Shown in pieces: positions 51,714-60,445 of a DNA stretch of 64,000 nt. The notes below the pieces were generated by a model, which did not search any database, was not told the origin of the DNA, and saw only the letters and a program-made list of their open reading frames with translations. The DNA is from Streptomyces sp. DvalAA-43 (GTDB lineage: Bacteria > Actinomycetota > Actinomycetes > Streptomycetales > Streptomycetaceae): assembly GCF_900091725.1 (NCBI RefSeq), contig NZ_FMBW01000031.1:186001-250000 (forward strand). Direction: 5' to 3'. Both the position numbers and the translations under genes were made by a program. Position 1 is the first letter of the stretch. Each line of letters begins with the position of its first letter.

Positions 51714-53894
51714 ATGCACAGCGAGGGTACGGCCGGTCGCGATTCGGACCACGGACAGGGCGACGGTTCCCCCCGCGGGGCGGAAGGCGGCTGGACGGGC
51801 GACTTCCTCCGGAGCGACTCGACCGGACAGGCGCAGTCGTGGCCGGAGGCGCAGCCGACGCACGAGTCCTCGGAACAGCCCGCGCTCCCCGCACCGCACA
51901 TCGTGATCGACGGCCGCTACGAGCTCCTGCACAGCCTCGGACGCGGTGGCATGGGCGAGGTCTGGGAGGCGCTGGACACCCGCCTGGACCGGCACGTGGC
52001 GGTGAAGGGCCTGCTCGGCCGGGACGCCGTCGGGGCGGCCACGCAGGAACAGATGATGCAGCGGGCCCGGCGGGAGGCCGCGGCCATCGCCAAGATCAGG
52101 CACCCGAACGTGGTGGCGGTGCACGACCGGGTCGAGTCCGGCAACCAGGTCTGGATCGTGATGGACCTGCTCAACGCGCGTTCGCTCGCGGACCTGATCC
52201 GGGAGGAGCGGCGGCTCCCGGTGCGGCGGACGGCCGCGATCGGGCTCCAGGTGCTGAGCGGGCTGCGGGCGGTCCACGAGGCGCGGGTGGTCCACCGCGA
52301 CGTGAAGCCCGCCAACATCCTGTTCGCCAAGGACGACTTCGCGATCCTGGTCGACTTCGGGATCGCGACCTTCGACGGAGCCGCCCCGCTCACCAGGGCC
52401 GGTGAGCTCATCGGCACCTTCAAGTACCTGGCGCCCGAACTGCTCGCCCAGACCGCGCAGGAGAGCATCGCCACCTCCGCGTCCGACCTGTGGTCGCTGG
52501 GTGTCACGCTGTACGAGATGGTCGAGGGCAGGCACCCCTTCGACCGGCCGAACGAGTACGAGGTCCTGGTCGCCGCCTGCCAGTCCGACCCCCTGCCGAT
52601 GGAGCACGGCCGGGAGCTGGCCGAGGTCGTGGGCCGGCTGATGCACAAGAACCCGAACCGGCGGCTGAGCGCGGAGGGCGCGGAGGACATGCTCCGCGAC
52701 ATCCTCCGCAGGACGGCCGCGAGGCCGGACCCGGTACGCCCTCCGGCCCCGGTACAGGCGCAAGAAGCAGCGCAGGCGCAGGCTCAGGAAGCGGCGCAGG
52801 CGCAGGCTCAGGAAGCGGCGCAGGCCCAGGCCCAGGCCCAGGCCGAAGCGCCGGAGGAGGAGCCCGCCCCCGTACCGCTCCCGGCCCCGGCGCCACCCCC
52901 GCAGTCCCCACAGCGTCAGCAACCCCTCCAGCCCCAACGGGCCCAGCAGCCTCAACGGCCGAAGAAGCGCATCCCGGGATGGCAGAAGGTCTCGGCGGCC
53001 GTGGTGTGCGGGGCCCTGGTGCTCGGTCTCGGATGGTTCGCCGCGGACCGGATGCGCGGGGACGGCCCGGCGGACGCGGGCCCCCGGCCGGGCCGGGGCG
53101 CCCAGCCGGAGCCGTACAGGAAGACGCACCCGCTCCTGAAGGTGGGCGTCAAGGCGGATCAGCCCGGACTGAGCGAGAAGACCAAGGGCGGCACGTACCG
53201 CGGGTACGAGATCGACCTGGCCTACGCCATCGGGCACGACATGGGCTACAGCCGCGACCAGGTCACCTTCGAGCCCGTGAGCAGCGAGAACCGCAGCACG
53301 ATACTGGAGAAGGGCGATGTGGATCTGGTCATCGCCACCTACAGCATCACGGAGGAGCGCAAGCACGCGAAGGCGCCCGACTACAGCGTCGCGTTCGCCG
53401 GTCCGTACTACGTGGCCAGCCGGAGCTTCATGGTCCTCAGGAAGGCGAAGACGGTCTCGATCGACGACGCCAGGATGCTGCGGAAAAGGCAGTTCGAAGT
53501 GTGTACCGCGAGGAGTTCCACGTACGAGTCATGGCTGCCCAAGGCGGGCTACAACATGACGGGGTCGCTGCCCAACGGCTACGACCGGTGCGTACGCGAC
53601 CTGCTGGACCCGACGTCGTCGGTCTACGCGGTGAGCACGGACGACGTCATCCTCGCCGGGTTCGTCAAGAACAACCCCTCCAAACTGAAGCGGCTGGACA
53701 GCGGTCCGGGCGCGGAGGGCTACGGCGTCGCCATGAACCCGGACGAGAAGGGGCTGAAGGGGGAGGTGTGTTCGTCGCTGAAGAAGATCATGACCGACGG
53801 GATCTGGGAGCAGCTGTACGCCGACCACCTCGCCCCGCTGCTGAACCGGACGAGCCCGCCGAACAAACCGAAGCTGGCGGAGTGCCCGTCCTGA
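51714..53894 (+). CDS. Transmembrane Ser/Thr kinase with extracellular solute-binding domain
   Basis: A 726-residue chimera. An acidic N-terminal tail (1-65) precedes a Hanks-type kinase (about 68-325): LGRGGMGEVW, Lys in VAVKGLL (about 98), catalytic loop VVHRDVKPANILF (about 193), VDFGIA, APE in YLAPELL. A Gln/Ala repeat linker and a Pro/Gln-rich stretch follow (about 345-415). One membrane helix (about 422-442) leads to an extracellular SBP_bac_3 glutamine/glutamate-binding-type domain (about 473-720): GGTYRGYEIDLAYAIGHDMGY, DVDLVIATYSITEER, FAGPYYVASRSFMVL. It probably senses an amino acid or similar ligand outside and signals by phosphorylation inside. ATG 51714 follows AGGGGGT. Confidence 0.92.
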   Translation: MHSEGTAGRDSDHGQGDGSPRGAEGGWTGDFLRSDSTGQAQSWPEAQPTHESSEQPALPAPHIVIDGRYELLHSLGRGGMGEVWEALDTRLDRHVAVKGLLGRDAVGAATQEQMMQRARREAAAIAKIRHPNVVAVHDRVESGNQVWIVMDLLNARSLADLIREERRLPVRRTAAIGLQVLSGLRAVHEARVVHRDVKPANILFAKDDFAILVDFGIATFDGAAPLTRAGELIGTFKYLAPELLAQTAQESIATSASDLWSLGVTLYEMVEGRHPFDRPNEYEVLVAACQSDPLPMEHGRELAEVVGRLMHKNPNRRLSAEGAEDMLRDILRRTAARPDPVRPPAPVQAQEAAQAQAQEAAQAQAQEAAQAQAQAQAEAPEEEPAPVPLPAPAPPPQSPQRQQPLQPQRAQQPQRPKKRIPGWQKVSAAVVCGALVLGLGWFAADRMRGDGPADAGPRPGRGAQPEPYRKTHPLLKVGVKADQPGLSEKTKGGTYRGYEIDLAYAIGHDMGYSRDQVTFEPVSSENRSTILEKGDVDLVIATYSITEERKHAKAPDYSVAFAGPYYVASRSFMVLRKAKTVSIDDARMLRKRQFEVCTARSSTYESWLPKAGYNMTGSLPNGYDRCVRDLLDPTSSVYAVSTDDVILAGFVKNNPSKLKRLDSGPGAEGYGVAMNPDEKGLKGEVCSSLKKIMTDGIWEQLYADHLAPLLNRTSPPNKPKLAECPS
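52770..52817 (+). repeat. 24-base tandem repeat in the kinase linker
   Basis: Two perfect 24-base copies (52770-52793, 52794-52817) encoding AQAQAQEA-type units, followed by CAGGCC triplet-doubled repeats to about 52850. The reading frame is kept, so copy changes would lengthen or shorten the cytoplasmic linker. Confidence 0.85.
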
Positions 53895-54111
53895 CGCCCT
53901 GACCTGCTGACGCCCTGATCCGCGAGCCGGTCCCGCCCGCGAACCACGTCGTCGCCTCATTCCGCGAACGCGGGACAGCCCGCCTGGATCATGCGGTACG
54001 GTGATCGCGACATCACGCTCTGTGCATATCCATGCATGGAGCGGCCCCCGGTGGTGCTACCAACACCGCTCCGAGGGCCTTCACCACAAGTGGACGGGAA
54101 CTCCACCAGAG

Positions 54112-55080
54112 ATGCTTTGGCATGCTATCGCGCCCTCTCGGCGCTACACGAAGGCCTCGCACGACATCGTGCGCCATGCGCGTCTGGGCAGCGACGCGAA
54201 GATCCTCCTCCTGTACGTACAGGGGCTCCCCGAAGGCCAGTCCGGGCAGGCGCTCAGCGAGCACGCGCGGAAGCTCAGGATCACCGGGCGGGCGTACCAG
54301 AAGGCCAAGCAGCAGCTGATCGAGAACGGCTTCGTGCACGAGTGGCGACGGCAGGGCGACCGGGGATTCTGGGTCACCGACCAGCTCTTCGCCAACACGC
54401 CCCTGACGGATGAACAGGCGCGCCGGGCCCGGGACGGCCTGGTGGTCATGGCGGAGGCCTCTCCGAGTGCGCGGAATCCGGCGGTCGGTCGTCCGGGGGG
54501 CCGGGTGGTCGGTGACTCACCACCGGTAGACGAAGAGCGAGAGAAGAACGTCCCCCACCCACCCTCCGAAGCCGAGCCGGAGGCGGCTGCCGCCGAGTGC
54601 GGCCCCGAAGTGGCGGAGGCCGAAGGCGTGTTGCTCTCGCTCCGGCACGCGAATCCCCAGCTCCATCTGGGCGTCCCGGAGGCCAGAGGGCTGGCCGGAC
54701 TCGCTGCCGAGTGGATCCGCAGAGGCGTGACCGCCGCCGGTATGCGCCGGACGCTGATGAGCGAACTGCCCTCGGACGGTGTGCGATCGGCGGTCGGATT
54801 CCTGCGCCACCGCCTTGAGCAGAAGCTGCCGCCACCTCCGGAGCCCGTCGCTCCCGCGCCGGTGGCCCCGGTCCCGAGGACCGTCACCTGTGCCGGGCCG
54901 GGCGAGGAGCACGTCTTCCGGACCACCGACGACGACGAGACCCACTGCGGCCCATGTCACCGGGAGGCGGCGTGGGCGCTCTACCGGGCCCGTGCGGAGG
55001 AGGACGAGGACGTGCCGCCCCACACCCCGTGGCGCGAACGCGTCGCGGCACTCGCGGCATCGCCGGACGGGGATCGGTAG
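54112..55080 (+). CDS. Helix-turn-helix protein (322 aa)
   Basis: A Streptomyces-type protein with an N-terminal winged-helix-like domain (MLWHAIAPSRRYTKASHDIVRHARLGSDAKILLLYVQGLPEG..., ITGRAYQKAKQQLIENGFVHEWRRQGDRGFWVTDQL). It continues with an acidic, Pro-rich linker, a helical middle (GLAGLAAEWIRRGVTAAGMRRTLMSELP) and a C-terminal Cys/His segment (TCAGPGEEHVF...HCGPCHREAAW) that could bind zinc. The frame is open from GTG 54001, but homologues as I recall start near EWREIAPSRRYTK, so ATG 54112 is used. Function unknown; it may be DNA-binding. Confidence 0.72.
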   Translation: MLWHAIAPSRRYTKASHDIVRHARLGSDAKILLLYVQGLPEGQSGQALSEHARKLRITGRAYQKAKQQLIENGFVHEWRRQGDRGFWVTDQLFANTPLTDEQARRARDGLVVMAEASPSARNPAVGRPGGRVVGDSPPVDEEREKNVPHPPSEAEPEAAAAECGPEVAEAEGVLLSLRHANPQLHLGVPEARGLAGLAAEWIRRGVTAAGMRRTLMSELPSDGVRSAVGFLRHRLEQKLPPPPEPVAPAPVAPVPRTVTCAGPGEEHVFRTTDDDETHCGPCHREAAWALYRARAEEDEDVPPHTPWRERVAALAASPDGDR

Positions 55081-55089
55081 CCTCGCCGC

Positions 55090-55707
55090 ATGGGCATGGA
55101 CATCACGGCGATGATCGCCGACTGGTCATGGCTGGGTGACGTGCCCGAGCGGGAACGGCTGTCGCGGCTGAGGAACGCCTGGTACGCCGACGAGACGGGG
55201 CTGTGGGACCACGACGCCCCCGTGGCCGAGGGTGGTTGGGAGTGGCCGAAGGGGCCGAACGGCGCCTTCTTCGCCCTCTACGAGTTCCGTCACACCCTCG
55301 GCTCGTACAAGCCGCACTTCTGGGCCACGCACGACTGGGAGCGCGTCCGCGACCACGCCGATCCGCTGGTGCGGACCGGGCTGGACGCCTTCCTGCTCGG
55401 GCTGATCTGGGACGGCATGGACGGCGAGTCGGGGGAGACGGACCGGGACTTCTTCTCCGGCGACCCGGAAGTCTCGTACGGTCTGCTGGTGGCACGGTCA
55501 CCGGACGGCGTCCGGGAACTGGCCGCGACCTGGGAGGGTGTACGGCCACGGCTCGACGGCCTGCGCGAGGCCTTCACCATGTACTCCGCCGTCCCTGACG
55601 GCCGGGGCGGCGACTTCGACGCGTTCGCCCTCCTGCTGACGGAGTGGGGCCACATCCTCACCGAAGCCGCCGGGCGGGGCTGGGGTGTGGTGGGGCTGAG
55701 CGAGTAG
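55090..55707 (+). CDS. Hypothetical protein (205 aa)
   Basis: I do not recognise the family. A 205-residue acidic, Trp-rich soluble protein: MDITAMIADWSWLGDVPERERLSRL, GGWEWPKGPNGAFFALYEFRHTLGSYKPHFWATHDWE and SVPDGRGGDF-like loops near the end. The start lies nine bases after the upstream stop, so it is probably co-transcribed with the HTH gene. The composition resembles small immunity-type or DUF proteins of Streptomyces; that is only an impression. Confidence 0.78.
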   Translation: MGMDITAMIADWSWLGDVPERERLSRLRNAWYADETGLWDHDAPVAEGGWEWPKGPNGAFFALYEFRHTLGSYKPHFWATHDWERVRDHADPLVRTGLDAFLLGLIWDGMDGESGETDRDFFSGDPEVSYGLLVARSPDGVRELAATWEGVRPRLDGLREAFTMYSAVPDGRGGDFDAFALLLTEWGHILTEAAGRGWGVVGLSE

Positions 55708-55805
55708 AAGGGCGACCGGTCCTCCGCCAGGACATCACCCGCACGCTGTCACTCCGTGCGGAGCCGGGTGCCCACGACTGGCCGGACGCTGCGGCAAGGA
55801 ATCGC

Positions 55806-56285
55806 TCAGACGAAGAAATCCTCCGCGTCCTCGGCATGTGTCCCGGTCAGAAACCTGGAAAACGCGTCTGCCTCGTCCGCTCCCAGGTAGTACCCACCGG
55901 TGTGATGGAGCGCGAAGAAGCGATCGCTCCGGTCGATCAGGATGATTCCGTATTCGAGCGACTCGTAGCCGACGGGGAAGAGTTCAGTGCCGAGTTCGCA
56001 TGCCAGCTCACTGATGGCTCGGGCGTCGCCGGCGTACCCGAACGTCGGATTCATGATCCACGCGCATCTCCGGTCGGTGGGATGCGAGAGCTGTAGTTCG
56101 CCGCAGTTGCGGATGACGCGGACCGCGCCCGGCGTCGGGGGCAGGGTGATTCCGTGCTGCTCGGCGTCGTCCAGCCGAATCCGGATCAACGCGTCGGCCA
56201 GGTCGCCGATGTCACGCTCCGGAGACCAGCCGCACGTGACCAGCCAGTCGCGTACTTCGGGTGGCAGCCGCTCATGGTTCATCAT
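55806..56285 (-). CDS. SUKH-3 immunity-like protein
   Basis: A 159-residue protein matching the SUKH-3 domain: LPPEVRDWLVTCGWSPERDIG, FGYAGDARAISELACELGTELFPVGY, GIILIDRSDRFFALHHTGGYYLG and AFSRFLTGTH. SUKH proteins usually neutralise nuclease or other toxins of polymorphic toxin systems. No toxin gene lies beside it here, so it is an orphan. ATG 56285 (MMNHERLPP) is used; 56282 is equally possible. Confidence 0.83.
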   Translation of the reverse strand: MMNHERLPPEVRDWLVTCGWSPERDIGDLADALIRIRLDDAEQHGITLPPTPGAVRVIRNCGELQLSHPTDRRCAWIMNPTFGYAGDARAISELACELGTELFPVGYESLEYGIILIDRSDRFFALHHTGGYYLGADEADAFSRFLTGTHAEDAEDFFV

Positions 56286-56389
56286 TCGTTCCGCTTCATG
56301 AAACAGGGGTGCTGCGGGCGTACGCGAGGGCCGTATGCGTTCAGCATAAACACGTGGAGAGGTCCGGTACCGGCGGAGATGATGGCGGT

Positions 56390-56974
56390 ATGAGCAATCG
56401 CGTACTTCCCGTGCAGGCACTGATCGTTGTGGACATCCAGGCCGACGCGGTCCGGGGCGGCCGGGCGGTGCCCGAGGCGGAACGGCTCGTGGAGCGGACG
56501 GCGGGGCTGATCGCACGGGCGCGCGCGGGCGGGGCGCTCGTCGTCCATGTGCAGAACGACGGGCAGCCGGGGGCGGGGGACGAGCCGGGGACGCCGGGGT
56601 GGGAGCTTCATCATCCCGTCGAGAGCTCGGCCACGGAGGCCGTGATCCGCAAGACCCGGGACGACGGGTTCCACGGGACGCCGCTGGGGGGCCTGTTGAC
56701 CGATGCGGGGGTGCGGGCGCTCGCCATCTGCGGGGTGATGTCGGAGATGTGCGTGCAGGCGACGGCCCGTACGGCGCTGGAGCTGGGGTACCGGGTCGTC
56801 ATGCCGCACGACGCCCACGCGACGCACGACATCCCGGCCGCGCCCGGGATCAGCGGGCCCGTCCCGGCCGCCATGGTCTCGCGGGTCGCCGAATGGTCCC
56901 TCGGCAGCGATCTGGAGGTCGTCGCGCACGCCGCGGACGTCGCGTTCGCCGCCCCGTCGTCGCGGGCCGGCTGA
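56390..56974 (+). CDS. Isochorismatase-family cysteine hydrolase
   Basis: A 194-residue hydrolase with the family triad: Asp in ALIVVDIQAD, Lys in VIRKTRDDGFHGTPL and Cys in CGVMSEMCVQATAR with the cis-peptide before it. Related enzymes act on nicotinamide, N-carbamoyl compounds or isochorismate; the substrate here is unknown. ATG 56390 (MSNRVLPVQAL) is used. It diverges from the SUKH gene with a 104-base gap. Confidence 0.9.
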   Translation: MSNRVLPVQALIVVDIQADAVRGGRAVPEAERLVERTAGLIARARAGGALVVHVQNDGQPGAGDEPGTPGWELHHPVESSATEAVIRKTRDDGFHGTPLGGLLTDAGVRALAICGVMSEMCVQATARTALELGYRVVMPHDAHATHDIPAAPGISGPVPAAMVSRVAEWSLGSDLEVVAHAADVAFAAPSSRAG

Positions 56975-57091
56975 ATCGGGCGGGGCGGGAACCGCCGCGC
57001 CCGGTCCTGTCGTCCTCACGCGCGCCACATGCGCGGGCCACCCCGAGTGCTTGTGCGGGCCGCGCCACTCACCCGAACTCCAAGGAGCAGC

Positions 57092-57742
57092 ATGAGAGTC
57101 AACGGCAGCACACGCCCCCACGGCGGCAGCCGGGACGGCACCGCCTCCTCCCCCCGACGCAGCTCTCGTACGGCTCTCCTGAACGGCTCGAAGGCGGTGC
57201 TGGCCGTCGCGCTCGTCCTGGGCGCGGCCGCCGCGTGCAGCAAGTCGAGCGACGGGACCCATGCGGCCAAGGACTGGAAGGTCGGTGACTGCGCGGGGCC
57301 CGACAGCAGTGCGAAGGACGCCTACCAGCCTCTGGACTGCGACGACTCCAAGGCGACGATCAAGGCCCTGGAGATCAAGGACGGCGCCATCTTCTCCGAC
57401 TCCATCCAGTGCCCGGCCGGTACGGACTCGATCATCTCGGTGAAGGTCTCCTTCGGCTCCGGCGGCGACGCCAAGTCCGGCATCCCCAGCAAGACCATCT
57501 GCGGCCGCAACCTGAGCGGCGACCACCCCGGCGACGCCGGGGCGGGCGGCGGTCAGCTGGTGAAGGGCGACTGCGTGGACGACCAGGCCAAGGAGGTCGC
57601 CTGCGGCAGCGGCGGCAGCGGTGTGAGCAAGGTGCTCGGCCTGACGAAGACGGCCGCGCAGTGCCCGGCCGGCAGCAAGCCCCTGGAGCTGTTCCCGAGC
57701 CCCGGCCGCCCCTACGACGCGATCTGCACCGGCAAGGCCTGA
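57092..57742 (+). CDS. Secreted lipoprotein, LppU-like
   Basis: A 216-residue exported protein. An unusually long Arg/Ser-rich N-region (about 35 residues) is followed by a hydrophobic segment VLAVALVLGAAAAC with Cys near 49 as lipobox. The mature part has VGDCAGPD, QPLDCDDSKATIKALEI, IQCPAGTD, TICGRN, KGDCV and CPAGSKPLEL, six or more Cys that probably form disulfides. The pattern resembles the LppU/SCO3897 type but I am not certain. ATG 57092 has a clear AAGGAG site. Confidence 0.75.
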   Translation: MRVNGSTRPHGGSRDGTASSPRRSSRTALLNGSKAVLAVALVLGAAAACSKSSDGTHAAKDWKVGDCAGPDSSAKDAYQPLDCDDSKATIKALEIKDGAIFSDSIQCPAGTDSIISVKVSFGSGGDAKSGIPSKTICGRNLSGDHPGDAGAGGGQLVKGDCVDDQAKEVACGSGGSGVSKVLGLTKTAAQCPAGSKPLELFPSPGRPYDAICTGKA

Positions 57743-57775
57743 CCGGCCCGCGCCGGAAGGCGCCCCGCGGCCGGC

Positions 57776-57856
57776 GGGGCGTGCACCTCACCGGCCGCGG
57801 GGCGTGCGCCTCACCGGCCGAGGGGCGTGCGCCTCACCGGCCGCGGGGCGTGCGCC
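57776..57856. repeat. 23-base tandem repeat, 3.5 copies
   Basis: Units start at 57776, 57799, 57822 and 57845 (partial), each GGGGCGTGCRCCTCACCGGC plus CGC/CGA. It lies between convergent genes (lipoprotein stop 57742, methyltransferase stop 57942). No other feature is seen in this 199-base gap. Confidence 0.88.
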
Positions 57857-57941
57857 GGAGGGCCGTCGGAAGGTCCGGGATCTGCTCGGTGCTCCAGCGT
57901 CGGTACCGGACCGGGCCTTCGCCGTGATCGCCCCGGCGGAA

Positions 57942-58682
57942 CTACGAGGCGCCCCGGCGGAACAGGGCCGTCCAGAGGAAGGGCTCGCCGAAGTACGGGG
58001 AATCGGACGGTTCGTCGTGCATCCGGCGGAGCTCGATCTCCGTCAGGTCCGCGAAGATCCGGCGCAGCGACTCCGGTGTGTAGGCGAGGCCGCCCCGCAA
58101 CCCGCCCCGGTCGTAGAAGGCCGCGTCGGGGAGTTCGGAGCCCATGCCGCCCTCCCCGGCCGCGAAGCAGGTGAGGGCGAAGCCGCCGCCCGGGGCGAGG
58201 ACCCTGTCGAGCAGGGCGAGATAGCTGATGCGGCGGTGCGGCGGCAGGTGGTGGAAGCAGCCGGAGTCGTGGACGAGGTCGTACGGGCCGGTCAACTCCG
58301 TCTCCGTGAGGGTGAAGATGTCGCCCCGGTGGAAGCGGACCTCGGCCCCGGCCTCGCGGGCGCGGTCCTCGGCCCAGGCGAGGGCCGACGGGGACAGGTC
58401 CACCGCGTCGACCTCGAAGCCCAGGGACGCCAGATGGACGGCGTTGCGGCCCGGCCCGCAGCCGAGTTCCAGGACGCGGCCGGGGGCGATCAGCCCCCGG
58501 TCGGCGTACGAGACGAGGTTCTCGTCCGGCTTCGCCGCGAAGAACGGCACGGGCTTCTCCCGGTCCGCGTAGAAGCCGTCCCACCAGGTGCCCGCGTCGG
58601 CCGTCCACCGGTCGGTCTCCCGTGCGAACAGGCCGTCCATCAGGCTGAGTACGTCGTCCGTCGTGCGGATGCTCCGGTCCAT
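57942..58682 (-). CDS. Class I SAM-dependent methyltransferase
   Basis: A 246-residue methyltransferase. Motif I is VLELGCGPGRNAVHLA, motif II is VDAVDLSPSALAWA, then VRFHRGDIF, and the post-motif block is YDLVHDSGCFHHLPPHRRISYL. It resembles thiopurine/tellurite-type or small-molecule methyltransferases; substrate unknown. ATG 58682 has GGAAGGGGG upstream. Confidence 0.9.
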   Translation of the reverse strand: MDRSIRTTDDVLSLMDGLFARETDRWTADAGTWWDGFYADREKPVPFFAAKPDENLVSYADRGLIAPGRVLELGCGPGRNAVHLASLGFEVDAVDLSPSALAWAEDRAREAGAEVRFHRGDIFTLTETELTGPYDLVHDSGCFHHLPPHRRISYLALLDRVLAPGGGFALTCFAAGEGGMGSELPDAAFYDRGGLRGGLAYTPESLRRIFADLTEIELRRMHDEPSDSPYFGEPFLWTALFRRGAS

Positions 58683-59093
58683 GCGGGCCCCCTTCCCACC
58701 AGGGGAAATCGTAGATCCCCGGGGCCCCGGGGCCCAGTTGGGAAGGAGTCGGCGCAAGCCGTCGGCGGCCCCGTGGCGGCCGGGCGGGGAGAGGCCCGGC
58801 AACCCTGTCGCGCGGGCGGTCATCGGGCGCGGGGGCATTCGCACAGGGGCGTGAAGCGGCACGCCCCGCGCCCCCGGGCGGGTGTTTCTTCGGGAGTCCG
58901 GCAGCCGAGGGGGCCCTGAAGGTGATGGAGTGCGGGGTGCGGTGCGAAGGATCCCCTGACGGCAACGGTTCGATGGGTAATCGGACTTGGCCGAGGTGCC
59001 ACCCTGCGCGGGCCGGAGTGCGTGGCGGAGCCACCACCGACCGCGCGGAACGTGGAGAGTGGGGGGCACGGTACGGACGACGAAGGAGGACCG
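58683..59093. other. 411-base divergent intergenic region
   Basis: It lies between the methyltransferase and TetR genes. It has several G/C hairpins (for example around 58720-58732, CCCCGGGGCCCCGGGG) and a CCGGCAACC string at 58796-58804, but no gene or confirmed riboswitch. The frames here lack coding character. Confidence 0.5.
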
Positions 59094-59732
59094 ATGGCGG
59101 GTGTCGTGGCGAGCCGGCGGAACGGGGCGGTCGGGCAGCCCATGGAGCTCCTGGGGCCGCGGGACCGACTCCTGCGGGCAGGAAGGGAGTTGTTCGGCGC
59201 GTACGGGTACGCGCAGACGGGCGTCGAGGATCTGTGCGCCCGCGCGAAGGTGCCCGCCCATGTGTTCCAGCAGGAGTTCCTCTCCCGGGAGGTCCTGCTG
59301 ATGGCGCTGTACGACGAGGTGGCGACCCACGGGTTGCGCGCGGCCGAGAACGCCCTGATGGCGGAGGGCATGGAGGACTGTCCGACGTCGGTACGGGTCC
59401 GGCTGCTCTTCGAGGCCTATGTGAAGGCGGTCACCGAGGACCGGTGCGCGGCCCGGGTGGCCTTCGTCGAGGTGCTCGGGGTGAGCCGCGAGGTGGACAA
59501 CCACCTCGCGACCTGGCGGACGATGTGGATCGAGTTCCTGACGTCCGAGGCCGAACGCGCCGTGCGCCGGGGCGAGGCGGTGCCGAGCGACCACGCGGTG
59601 ACCGTCTCGGTGCTCAACCACGCGGTGGACGAGCTCATGGCCCACCACGGCCGCCGGCCCCGTCAGGTCGACGCCGAGTGGCTGACCGACGAGCTGACCC
59701 GGCTCTCGCTGGCCATGATCCTGCCTACCTGA
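59094..59732 (+). CDS. TetR-family transcriptional regulator
   Basis: A 212-residue regulator. The N-terminal HTH (about 22-68) is RDRLLRAGRELFGAYGYAQTGVEDLCARAKVPAHVFQQEF, which differs from consensus in the recognition helix. The C-terminal ligand domain is all-helical. It has a strong ribosome site AAGGAGGA at 59082-59089. It lies 59 bases before the XRE-cupin gene on the same strand; the target may be itself or the divergent methyltransferase. Confidence 0.87.
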   Translation: MAGVVASRRNGAVGQPMELLGPRDRLLRAGRELFGAYGYAQTGVEDLCARAKVPAHVFQQEFLSREVLLMALYDEVATHGLRAAENALMAEGMEDCPTSVRVRLLFEAYVKAVTEDRCAARVAFVEVLGVSREVDNHLATWRTMWIEFLTSEAERAVRRGEAVPSDHAVTVSVLNHAVDELMAHHGRRPRQVDAEWLTDELTRLSLAMILPT

Positions 59733-59791
59733 GGTGCCCGGATCCTGCCGTCCTGGCGTGCCCGATTGCCGGGACGGCAAATAATGGGGAG

Positions 59792-60412
59792 ATGGAACAC
59801 GGCGCGGAGCACGCGGAACGACCGGACGACGAGATCACGACGGTCCTGACCGGCGTCGGCCCGCGCCTGCGGGCCCTGCGCCAGGAGCGCGGCACGACCC
59901 TGGCGCAGCTCAGCGAGACGACCGGGATCTCCCTCAGCACCCTCTCGCGCCTGGAGTCGGGCGGCCGCAAGCCCACGCTCGAACTGCTGCTGCCGCTGGC
60001 CAAGGCGTACGGGGTCCAGCTCGACGAACTGGTCGGCGCCCCGGCCACCGGTGACCCGCGCATCCATTTCCGCCCCTTCACCCGCGACGGCATGACGTTC
60101 GTGCCGCTCACCCGGCACCTCGGCGGGCTCCACGCGTACAAGCAGATCCTGCCCGGCGGACGCGGGTCCACGGGACCGCTGGAACAGCGGGTGCACGAGG
60201 GGTACGAGTGGCTGTACGTGCTGGCCGGGCGGCTGCGGCTGCTGCTGGGCGAGCACGATCTGGTGCTCACGGCCGGTGAGGTCGCCGAGTTCGACACGCG
60301 TACACCGCACGCCTGGGCCAGCGCCGGTCCCGATCCGGTCGAGTTCCTCAGCCTGTTCGGGCAGCAGGGGGAGCGGATGCATGTGCGGGCCCGGCCGTCC
60401 TCGGAGCGGTGA
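59792..60412 (+). CDS. XRE-family regulator with cupin domain (copy 2)
   Basis: A 206-residue paralogue of the regulator at 29435-30034. The HTH (about 24-80) is GTTLAQLSETTGISLSTLSRLESGGRKPTLELL; the cupin (about 105-200) has VHEGYEWLYVLAGRLRLLLGEHDLVLTAGEVAEFDTRTPHAWASAG. The block LTAGEVAEFDTRTPH is identical in both proteins. ATG 59792 follows ATAATGGGGAG. Target genes unknown. Confidence 0.88.
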   Translation: MEHGAEHAERPDDEITTVLTGVGPRLRALRQERGTTLAQLSETTGISLSTLSRLESGGRKPTLELLLPLAKAYGVQLDELVGAPATGDPRIHFRPFTRDGMTFVPLTRHLGGLHAYKQILPGGRGSTGPLEQRVHEGYEWLYVLAGRLRLLLGEHDLVLTAGEVAEFDTRTPHAWASAGPDPVEFLSLFGQQGERMHVRARPSSER

Positions 60413-60445
60413 GTCGCCTCCGGTCCCGGTTTCCCCCGCGTCCGG

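Noticed and set aside
57776..57856. Possible CRISPR array
   Set aside because: The repeats are directly tandem with no spacers, and no cas genes are in the window.
58796..58804. CCGGCAACC string resembling the core of SAM riboswitches
   Set aside because: The surrounding pairing elements and the GGTCATGAG / GGGTGATGACC type closing sequences could not be found, and the gene nearby on that strand is a TetR regulator 290 bases away.
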